8,260 bases of DNA, taken from assembly GCA_030625695.1 (NCBI GenBank), contig DAOUQK010000153.1, forward strand, positions 1 through 8,260, given 5' to 3'. The stretch is from Paracoccaceae bacterium (GTDB taxonomy: Bacteria; Pseudomonadota; Alphaproteobacteria; Rhodobacterales; Rhodobacteraceae). Of the stretch, positions 1 through 6,030 are shown piece after piece (position 1 is the stretch's first letter; each line of letters starts with the position of its first letter). Under the pieces are notes generated by a model, which made no database searches, was not told where the DNA came from, and saw only the letters and a program-made list of their open reading frames with translations. The translations under genes and the position numbers were made by a program.

Positions 1-458
1 CCTTCGGGGGCGCAAAACAGATGCCGGTTGGTTTTGATGAATCCGGCCAGATGATAGTCGCCAGCTTCGCAGAAAAACTCCAACGGCATAGGGCGGGTTT
101 CATCGGCTGTGAATACCCACTGGAAGGTTTCCAGATCGGCCTCAGAGACGATCGGATAGACAAACGGCCCGATGAATTCGCCCTCATGGACCCAGTTCAC
201 CAGTTGCGGTGGCGCATACAGGTGGTCGGAATGGCGTTCGTTCGGCGTATACGGTGCAATGAACCCGGCAAACGGGATCAGGAAATAAGCAACCAGCAGA
301 AAAATACCCGAAACCAGCGCCAGCTTGTGTTTGCGGAACTTGCGCCACACCAACACCATATTGGGCGCATCCATATCGGCGCGCTCAAGCGTCTGGATCG
401 AAATTGCCGGATCATACGGCGCGTCGTCTACATAGCGGCCATCGGGAAGCTTGCTCAT
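1..458 (-). CDS. OppC/DppC-type ABC importer permease, N-terminal part (gene runs off the left edge)
   Basis: This is an inner-membrane permease subunit of a peptide-class ABC importer, the partner of the OppB-type permease encoded just upstream. The 152 codons visible here give a charged cytoplasmic start (MSKLPDGRYVDDAPYDPA), a basic stretch WRKFRKHK near residues 38-45, a first membrane span at about residues 46-69, and then APYTPNERH. A basic stretch, one span and an APYxP-like turn is typical of OppC/YejE proteins. A long hydrophilic segment follows (about residues 78-152) and should be periplasmic; Yej-like permeases have such an extended loop between spans 1 and 2. The remaining spans and the EAA loop lie outside the window. 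The ATG at 458-456 overlaps the preceding stop codon as ATGA, and GAGGGG (plus-strand 467-472) sits 8 bases upstream. The family is clear; the substrate is unknown. Confidence 0.9.
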   Translation of the reverse strand, partial: MSKLPDGRYVDDAPYDPAISIQTLERADMDAPNMVLVWRKFRKHKLALVSGIFLLVAYFLIPFAGFIAPYTPNERHSDHLYAPPQLVNWVHEGEFIGPFVYPIVSEADLETFQWVFTADETRPMPLEFFCEAGDYHLAGFIKTNRHLFCAPE

Positions 459-1483
459 GTCTCGCGCCCCTCATACTGGATACGCGGATCAAGGATCACC
501 AGCAGCACGTCGGATATCATGGTGCCAATCAAGGTCAGCAGCGCCACAAACATCAAAACAAAGCCAGACAGGAACAGGTCTTGTGTCTTAAGAGCCGTCA
601 ACAAAGTTGGCCCAATGGTTTGCAATCCCAGCACCACCGACACCAGAACCGAGCCTGAAACCATCGCGGGCAACAGGTTGCCGATATCGGCAACAAACGG
701 ATTAAATGCCATCCGAAGCGGGTATTTCACCAACATCCGCGACGGGCGCATGCCTTTGGCAATCGCCGTTTCCACATACGGCTTGCCCAATTCGTCCAAC
801 AGGTTGGCCCGCAAACGCTGCATCATGCCGGCCGCCCCCGAGGTGCCGATCACAAAGGTCGGCACGATCAGGTGAACCAGGATGGATTTGGTCTTTTCCC
901 AGCTCATCGGCTCGCCTTCAAAAACCGGGTCCATCAGCCCGCCAATCGGAATGTCGAAATATTTGTGGCCATAGTAGAACATGATCAGCGCCAACAGGAA
1001 ATTTGGCGTGGCCAACCCAAGATAGCCGACAAAGGCCGTGGTATAATCTACCCAGGTCCTGGACCGCGCCGCCGCAATTACACCCAGCGGCAGGGCAATC
1101 ACATAGACAAACAAAACCGCCGCCACATTGACCAGCACGGTCAGCCAAAGGGTATCACCGACAATCTCGGCCACCGGGTTGTCAAATTCGAACGACCAGC
1201 CGAAATTGCCCTGTATCAGCCCGGAAAACCCGTGTGGGCCGGGGATAAAGCCGACCCAGATCAGATATTGCTGATACAACGGCCGATCAAGCGCATATTC
1301 CGTGCGCAGAAATTCGGCCTTGGCCACGCCGGCCGATTGGCCGGTGGCACGCAGTTCAGCTATCTGGTTGGACAGATAGTCGCCGGGTGGCAGGTTGATG
1401 ATTATAAACACCAGTGCCGACACCACCAGCAGCGTCAGCAACATAGTGCCAAACCGGTAAAGCGCGTAACGCAGAATGACCAT
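455..1483 (-). CDS. OppB/DppB-type ABC importer permease
   Basis: This 342-residue protein is an inner-membrane subunit that forms half of the translocation channel of a peptide-class ABC importer. It starts with the family's usual first span (about residues 8-30, MLLTLLVVSALVFIIINLPPGD), followed by a periplasmic stretch containing LDRPLYQQY and GNFGWSF, as in OppB/DppB/YejB. Further spans fall near residues 113-138, 148-172, 202-220, 267-290 and 304-331. The cytoplasmic EAA loop, which docks on the ATPase, is at about 236-255 (YVETAIAKGM then PSRMLVKYP), and the C-terminal LDPRIQYEG is characteristic. Length is normal for the family. The ATG at 1483-1481 shares one base with the stop of the binding-protein gene (TAATG), and AAGGGG (plus-strand 1491-1496) lies 7 bases upstream. 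Its own stop overlaps the next permease start by 4 bases. Solute identity cannot be inferred. Confidence 0.95.
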   Translation of the reverse strand: MVILRYALYRFGTMLLTLLVVSALVFIIINLPPGDYLSNQIAELRATGQSAGVAKAEFLRTEYALDRPLYQQYLIWVGFIPGPHGFSGLIQGNFGWSFEFDNPVAEIVGDTLWLTVLVNVAAVLFVYVIALPLGVIAAARSRTWVDYTTAFVGYLGLATPNFLLALIMFYYGHKYFDIPIGGLMDPVFEGEPMSWEKTKSILVHLIVPTFVIGTSGAAGMMQRLRANLLDELGKPYVETAIAKGMRPSRMLVKYPLRMAFNPFVADIGNLLPAMVSGSVLVSVVLGLQTIGPTLLTALKTQDLFLSGFVLMFVALLTLIGTMISDVLLVILDPRIQYEGRET

Positions 1484-3429
1484 TAATCGGCCCCTTCGAC
1501 GAAAAAGAACTCGTCAGGGCGATGAATGCCGAAATGCGCCCCAGGATCCCAGGCCCAGAGGGCCTTTTTCGGCACATTGCGCAGGTTCAGATTGACCACA
1601 ACGGGTTGCGGCGCTTCGGCCAGAATACCAATGCCATAAACCTGATCGGCGTGGATTTTCAGCATCTCGCGCCAGACCGCTTCGCGCTCAGCGTCAGTCG
1701 TCGCACGATCCCAGGTCAGGGCCAGCTCCATCAGACGCTGGGCTTCCGGCAGGTCCGGGGCCTCACCAACTTCGCCGTTGGTTTGGAAATACTGCCCCCA
1801 TTTGGGCCAGGCAAAGAATTCCTGATAGCGCGGCGCCAGATAATCGGGCGAAGTATAGACCTGCGGCAGGCCGTTGTCCCAGCCAAACCAGACGGCAGCC
1901 ATGCTGGTGCCTGCATAAATCCGGTTACGCAGGATATCGCGGTCCAACGGGCGCATCACCAGTTTGACACCAATACCGCGCCAGTTATCGGTAATGATCT
2001 GCAAGGCGTTCTCGACTTCTTGCCGCTCACCCGCAGTTTCAATTACCAGTTCCATCGGCCGTCCATCCGGCAACTGGCGGATGCCGTTGCGGTCGGTTGC
2101 ATCCAACCCGGCCTCATCCAACAGGCTATTGGCAAGGTCCACGTCATAATCGGCCCAGGCATCGCGGTTGGCCTGATCAAAGAATGGGCTTGCGGGCAGA
2201 ACGGTCATGGCTCCCGGCTTGGCCAGCTTGAAATACAGCGCGTTGTTGATGGTCTTGCGATCAATCCCAAGTGACAAGGCACGCCGCACCCTCACATCCC
2301 GCAGCACCGCGCGCCAGGCGTCGTCATTATAGTTCAGGTTCGGATATATGGCGATCTGCGAGGCGGCGCCATTACCCCATAGATAGGTGCGGTAATTGCC
2401 GCCATCCGCCTCTCCTTTGCGCAGGATGGCAATATCGCGAAAATCAAGGCCGCGACTTTGCAAATCGGATTCGCCGGCGTTGGATTTCGCCGCCACAAGG
2501 CCACCGCCGACGATCTCCATCTCGACCACGTCGATATAGGGCAGTTGCACACCATTGGCGTCAATCCGGTGATAATACGGGTTGCGCACAAACAGATGGC
2601 GGATTTTCTTGCCCGAGGTGGCGTTGACCCATGGCTGCAAGGTCGGCAGTTCATGATTGTCGAACTTATACATATTATCGCGCTTGTTGTGCAACGCGGC
2701 CCAGGACTTCACCCGTGCCTCTTCGATTGCTGCGGCCAAAAGCTCGGGGTCGGCGTAATCCTGATGAAATTGCTTCAGGAAATGCGCCGGGCGATAGATG
2801 AACGGCGGGCGGGCCTGCGCCAGAGTTTGCAGGAAATTCGGGTTTTGATTGTTCCAGGCAAACGTCACCGTGGTCTCATCAGGAAAGCCGACGCGCGGCA
2901 ATTCGCCTTCGACACGTAGAAAATCAGGCGGCCCCGAAGGGTTTAATTCGGGGTTATTGGCCACATCGTTCCACCAATAGGCAAAGTCGGCCGAGGTGAA
3001 AGGCGCGCCATCCGACCAGCGATGGCCGGAGCGCAGATGCAGGGTGAAGGATTTAAAGTCTTCATGCTCGTAACTGGCCAGAATATCCGCCATCAGTGTA
3101 TAGTCGTGATCATAGCCAATCAGTCGGGCATAGCCGTAGACCACCATCTGGCGAATGTCCTTGGACCGCGAAACCATGGTGCGGAGCGTGCCGCCCTGAT
3201 GACCCAATTCGCGGCCCTTGCCGGCCAGATCGGCAATCAGCGGGATCGACGGTAAACGATCTTCAATGGACGGCATATATCCGGCATCGACTTCGGCCTG
3301 CCAAAAGGCGGTTTCCTGAAGGGCGGGGCCAGCCATGGTACAAAACGGAACAACCAAACCCGTCAACCCGGACAAAACTGCAAAAACACGCACAAAAACA
3401 CGCGGGAGAAAGCGGGGAAAATCAAACAT
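1483..3429 (-). CDS. Large periplasmic substrate-binding protein, SBP_bac_5 (peptide/nickel) family
   Basis: This 648-residue protein is the extracytoplasmic receptor of the importer, delivering solute to the two permeases. The N-terminus is a signal peptide: arginines at residues 6, 10 and 14, a hydrophobic core at 15-30, and a likely cleavage after MAG or AGPA near 34-36. Cys30 sits in VPFC, which is not a convincing lipobox, so a soluble periplasmic form is preferred. SBP_bac_5 hallmarks are LRSGHRWSDGAPFTSADF (132-149), VRRALSLGIDRKTIN (381-395), LLDEAGLD (437-444) and GIGVKLVMRPLDRD (486-499). It is longer than DppA/OppA (about 540 residues) and closer in size to YejA-like proteins. The ATG at 3429 lies inside the end of the ATPase gene (8-base overlap), with AAGGT (plus-strand 3438-3442) 8 bases upstream, which supports this start. 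The ligand is not determinable; an oligopeptide is the default expectation. Confidence 0.93.
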   Translation of the reverse strand: MFDFPRFLPRVFVRVFAVLSGLTGLVVPFCTMAGPALQETAFWQAEVDAGYMPSIEDRLPSIPLIADLAGKGRELGHQGGTLRTMVSRSKDIRQMVVYGYARLIGYDHDYTLMADILASYEHEDFKSFTLHLRSGHRWSDGAPFTSADFAYWWNDVANNPELNPSGPPDFLRVEGELPRVGFPDETTVTFAWNNQNPNFLQTLAQARPPFIYRPAHFLKQFHQDYADPELLAAAIEEARVKSWAALHNKRDNMYKFDNHELPTLQPWVNATSGKKIRHLFVRNPYYHRIDANGVQLPYIDVVEMEIVGGGLVAAKSNAGESDLQSRGLDFRDIAILRKGEADGGNYRTYLWGNGAASQIAIYPNLNYNDDAWRAVLRDVRVRRALSLGIDRKTINNALYFKLAKPGAMTVLPASPFFDQANRDAWADYDVDLANSLLDEAGLDATDRNGIRQLPDGRPMELVIETAGERQEVENALQIITDNWRGIGVKLVMRPLDRDILRNRIYAGTSMAAVWFGWDNGLPQVYTSPDYLAPRYQEFFAWPKWGQYFQTNGEVGEAPDLPEAQRLMELALTWDRATTDAEREAVWREMLKIHADQVYGIGILAEAPQPVVVNLNLRNVPKKALWAWDPGAHFGIHRPDEFFFVEGAD

Positions 3430-5194
3430 AACAACGTACCTTATGGCCGGGTTCCAGTTGGGTTAGTGTCGGCATCGTGGTTTTATCAAACCGGAATTCT
3501 TCGGGCCAGGTATCAGGATCACCCGCACCCTGCGCCACCAGTTTCAGATCAATCGGGCGGTCGATATCCGGGGTTGGTTGGGCGGCGATCAACGCTTTGG
3601 TATAGGGGTGTTTCGAGTTGTAGAACAAAGTGTCCGGCGGCGCCTGTTCGACTACCAGCCCCTGACGCATCACCGCCACTTCGTCGGCAATCCGGGCCAC
3701 CACAGCCAGGTCATGTGAGATAAACAGATAGCTGAGGTTCATCTCGTCGCGGATACTTTCCAGCAGGGTCAGGATTTGCTCCTGCACCGAAACATCCAGG
3801 GCCGACGTCGGCTCATCACACACCAGCAACGATGGTTCCAGCATCAGAGCGCGCGCTATTGAAAGACGCTGGCGTTGCCCACCAGAAAACGCATGCGGAA
3901 ACCGCAAAAGCATGTCCGGGCTAAGCCCCACTTGCTGCAGCAACTGCGCGGCCTTTTCCTTTTGATCGCTCCGCGAGCCGATACCGTGGATTTCCAACGG
4001 TTCGGTCATTGCTTCTTGCACCCGCATACGCGGACTAAGCGACGAATACGGATCCTGAAACACCATCTGCGCCTGTCTCTGGAACGCCCGACGGGCATCT
4101 TTGCTCATGCTGTGCACCGCAATCGCGTCACTCTGCGGCGTGGCGCGAAACAGGACTTCACCGCCCGGATCCGGCGGCTCAGCGCCCAGCGCAATACGCG
4201 CCACCGTGGTCTTGCCAGAGCCACTTTCCCCAACGATTGCAAGGGTTTTACCACGCGGCAGTTTAAGGTCAACACCGCGCGCAGCATGAATCAGAACGTC
4301 AGGTTTGAACATCGACGAGGCCCGCAGGACATAAGTCTTGGCAACCGATTTCAATTGCAGGATCAGATCATCTTCGACCAACGCCGACCCCGGTTTCGGC
4401 GTTGCCGGAATGGTCGGGGCGGCATCGAACAACTGTTGGGTATAGGCATGGGCGGGGCTGCGCAAAACTGGTTCGGCATCGCCGGATTCCATCACCCGGC
4501 CTTTGTGCATGACCACCACTTTGTCGGCCATATTGGCGACCACGCCCAAATCGTGTGTGACCAGAATCATCGCCATGCCGGTGTCACGCTGCAAATCCTT
4601 GATCAGCCCCAGAACCTGCGCCTGCGTCGTCACATCCAGCGCCGTCGTCGGTTCATCCGCGATCAACAGGTCAGGCTTGGCAATCATCGCCATGGCAATC
4701 ATCGCGCGCTGCTGCATACCCCCCGAAAGTTCGAATGGATACGACCGATAGGTGCGTTCGGGATTGGGAAAGCCAACCTGTTCGAATGTCTCAAGCACGG
4801 CGCGGCGCGCCTGTTTCTCGCTCGCACCTTCGTGCAGGAACAGAACTTCGCCCACCTGATTGCCGATCCGGTGCAGCGGCGACAAGGACCGCATCGGTTC
4901 CTGAAAGATCATCGCCACCTGGTCGCCGCGAATTTTGCGCATCTTGCGGTCGCCAATTGTACTAAGCTCGACCGCGCCCTCGGGGGTGTTCAGCAAGACC
5001 CGCCCGGTGCGGATTTGCGCGATTTTGGGTAAAATACGCAGAATCGCACGGCAAGTGACGGTTTTCCCAGACCCTGATTCTCCCACCAAAGCCAATGTTT
5101 CGCCCGGAAGCACCTCAAAGCTGACGTTTTGGACAACCGCCTCGCCTTTGCCAAACCCAACGCTCAGGTCCTCGACTGCAAGCAGAGGAATCAT
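3422..5194 (-). CDS. Two-domain ABC importer ATPase, peptide class (DppD-DppF fusion, YejF/GsiA-like)
   Basis: This 590-residue cytoplasmic ATPase powers the importer. Both nucleotide-binding domains, which are separate proteins (DppD and DppF) in many systems, are fused in one chain. Domain 1 has Walker A GESGSGKT (38-45), Q-loop Gln98, signature LSGGM (156-160), Walker B LLIADE (176-181) and H-loop His214. Domain 2 has GESGSGKT (322-329), Gln380, FSGGQ (436-440), LLVCDE (456-461) and His494. Each is followed by the oligopeptide-transporter C-terminal motif (HAYTQQLFDAAP at 249-260, HPYTKALIAAQP at 529-540). All catalytic motifs are intact in both halves, so both sites should be active. The ATG at 5194 has AGGA (plus-strand 5203-5206) 8 bases upstream. 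It is the first gene of the operon, and its 3' end overlaps the binding-protein start by 8 bases, suggesting coupled translation. Confidence 0.96.
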   Translation of the reverse strand: MIPLLAVEDLSVGFGKGEAVVQNVSFEVLPGETLALVGESGSGKTVTCRAILRILPKIAQIRTGRVLLNTPEGAVELSTIGDRKMRKIRGDQVAMIFQEPMRSLSPLHRIGNQVGEVLFLHEGASEKQARRAVLETFEQVGFPNPERTYRSYPFELSGGMQQRAMIAMAMIAKPDLLIADEPTTALDVTTQAQVLGLIKDLQRDTGMAMILVTHDLGVVANMADKVVVMHKGRVMESGDAEPVLRSPAHAYTQQLFDAAPTIPATPKPGSALVEDDLILQLKSVAKTYVLRASSMFKPDVLIHAARGVDLKLPRGKTLAIVGESGSGKTTVARIALGAEPPDPGGEVLFRATPQSDAIAVHSMSKDARRAFQRQAQMVFQDPYSSLSPRMRVQEAMTEPLEIHGIGSRSDQKEKAAQLLQQVGLSPDMLLRFPHAFSGGQRQRLSIARALMLEPSLLVCDEPTSALDVSVQEQILTLLESIRDEMNLSYLFISHDLAVVARIADEVAVMRQGLVVEQAPPDTLFYNSKHPYTKALIAAQPTPDIDRPIDLKLVAQGAGDPDTWPEEFRFDKTTMPTLTQLEPGHKVRCYV

Positions 5195-5292
5195 TCAGCC
5201 GATCCTAGTGGGCTGTTTATAGGCCAAATAGCGATGTGTTTTCTCCCCAAAAACTTCGGGACAGTTTTGCTTGGGAAACCTCTATAGTCAAA

Positions 5293-5302
5293 CACAATTG
5301 TG
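5293..5302. promoter_or_regulatory. Perfect 10-base palindrome CACAATTGTG, candidate operator
   Basis: CACAATTGTG reads identically on both strands. It lies 4 bases downstream of the -10-like TATAGT (5283-5288), so a bound regulator there would cover the presumed start point of a rightward transcript. It has the same CACA...TGTG ends as the palindrome at 5362-5375 but different spacing. Recognition by any particular regulator is not established, and a 10-base palindrome can arise by chance. Confidence 0.3.
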
Positions 5303-5361
5303 ATAGTAGCGAATGCGTGAAGCTGGCGTTACCCAAGCGGTCAAAACCCGATGACGCAAAT

Positions 5362-5375
5362 CACATATATTTGTG
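5362..5375. promoter_or_regulatory. Near-perfect 14-base palindrome CACATATATTTGTG, candidate operator
   Basis: CACATATATTTGTG matches its own reverse complement at 12 of 14 positions, with one mismatched pair (positions 5 and 10 of the element). It sits 72 bases upstream of the methyltransferase ATG and includes the TATATT -10-like hexamer. The arrangement fits a dimeric regulator site, but no specific family consensus is matched: it is not the TGTGA-N6-TCACA of CRP nor the TTGAT-N4-ATCAA of FNR. Confidence 0.3.
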
Positions 5376-5435
5376 GCAGCCCTACACATCCGCTTTGATC
5401 TTTGTCATTACAAGGCCAGTCAGAAATATCCATAC

Positions 5436-5439
5436 GAGG
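5436..5439 (+). promoter_or_regulatory. Shine-Dalgarno sequence that fixes the methyltransferase start
   Basis: GAGG (within ACGAGGT) lies 7 bases before the ATG at 5447. The same frame is open upstream to a TTG at 5402, which would add 15 residues, but those residues (SLQGQSEISIRGPH) are unlike a domain start and that TTG lacks a good ribosome site. The ATG at 5447 is therefore preferred. Confidence 0.75.
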
Positions 5440-5446
5440 TCCCCAC

Positions 5447-5932
5447 ATGAGCCGTCTTGATCTGTTTATCGACCGAATGGTGTCGCAACGCGCCTGTCTG
5501 GATGCGGCCATTGACCAGACCGCCAGCATGACCGGTCCGGTGTTTGAACTTGGCCTGGGAAATGGACGGACGTTTCATCACTTGCGCGAGCGGATTACAT
5601 CCCGGGAAATCTTTGTGTTCGAACGTGCCGTGGCGTCGCATCCGGATTCAACCCCGGACGAGCATCAGTTGATCCTTGGCGATGTGAATGAAACACTTGT
5701 GCAGTCGCTGGCCCGATTTGGCGCAACTGCCAGCCTGATCCATGCTGATCTTGGCGGGCATAATCGCGCCAAGAACGACGTGTTCGCCCGCAAAATCTCG
5801 CCTTTGGTCGAACCGTTGTTGGCGCAGGGCGGGCTGATGGTGGCCAGTGACCGGATGTATTTCGAAACACTGAAAGAACTGCCGTTGCCCGAAGGGGCGG
5901 TTGAAGGACGTTGTTTCATCTATCAGAAATAA
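5447..5932 (+). CDS. Small class I SAM-dependent methyltransferase, resembles the Methyltransf_17 family
   Basis: This 161-residue cytoplasmic protein has the layout of a minimal Rossmann-fold methyltransferase. Motif I is at 34-42 (ELGLGNGRT), preceded by hydrophobic residues and followed by a helix. The acidic residue ending strand 2, which usually holds the SAM ribose, is Glu59 in FVFER. The next loop is LILGDV with Asp79, and the motif IV-like strand is SLIHADLGGHN with Asp101. Strand 5 is GGLMVASD (128-135), then a short C-terminus with FIYQK. The length and the LDLFIDRMVSQRACLD N-terminus fit PF12692-type proteins as I recall them; I know of no firmly established substrate for them. It is divergent from the importer operon and 98 bases ahead of the MaoC-Pta gene, so it may be monocistronic or share a transcript with that gene. 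Fold confidence is high, substrate unknown. Confidence 0.85.
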   Translation: MSRLDLFIDRMVSQRACLDAAIDQTASMTGPVFELGLGNGRTFHHLRERITSREIFVFERAVASHPDSTPDEHQLILGDVNETLVQSLARFGATASLIHADLGGHNRAKNDVFARKISPLVEPLLAQGGLMVASDRMYFETLKELPLPEGAVEGRCFIYQK

Positions 5933-6030
5933 CGCGACGGCAATGCCGCCCACAGCAGCACCAGTCATGGCCAAACCGCTAATTTCGCGCTACCCCTTGA
6001 AAGACAGGACCAAAAAGGCGCGACACGGAC

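Larger units (their letters stand above)
5195..5446. promoter_or_regulatory. Divergent intergenic region between the ABC importer operon and the methyltransferase gene
   Basis: These 252 bases separate genes transcribed away from each other and are visibly richer in A+T than the flanking genes. By position the region must carry the leftward promoter of the four-gene importer operon, and most likely a rightward promoter for the methyltransferase. No textbook sigma-70 promoter is present. Rightward, TATAGT at 5283-5288 is a fair -10, but its best -35 (GGGACA, 5258-5263) leaves a long 19-base spacer. TATATT at 5366-5371 has no good -35. Leftward, TATAAA (reverse complement of 5216-5221) is a fair -10 near the ATPase start, also without a clear -35. 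Palindromes in the region are listed separately. No tRNA, small RNA or convincing small protein was found here. Confidence 0.6.

Noticed and set aside
3338..3342. Cys30 in the signal region of the binding protein as a possible lipoprotein site
   Set aside because: The residues before it (VPF) do not fit the lipobox, where small residues precede Cys; ordinary signal-peptidase I cleavage near residues 34-36 is more likely.
4715..4729. First ATPase signature reads LSGGM instead of LSGGQ
   Set aside because: LSGGM followed by QQR or RQR is common in the DppD/OppD-type half of peptide importers and does not suggest loss of function.
3875..5032. Long plus-strand open frame (385 codons) opposite the ATPase gene
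   Set aside because: It is antisense to a gene with complete ABC motifs. The translation is rich in His, Arg and Gln with no domain pattern, as expected for the complement of GC-rich coding sequence. The same applies to 21-875, 872-1486, 1522-2274 and 2458-2919.
5330..5345. TACCCAAGCGGTCAAA resembles the D-arm region of a bacterial tRNA-Tyr
   Set aside because: No matching acceptor stem, anticodon arm or T-loop (GGTTCGAATCC-like) follows, so it is not a tRNA gene. It may be a chance match or a very short remnant.
5236..5460. 74-codon plus-strand open frame in the divergent intergenic region
   Set aside because: It has no convincing ribosome site, no recognisable protein features, and runs into the methyltransferase start in another frame.
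5938..5948. Small hairpin CGGC-AAT-GCCG after the methyltransferase stop
   Set aside because: A 4-base stem with no following T-run is too weak to call an intrinsic terminator.
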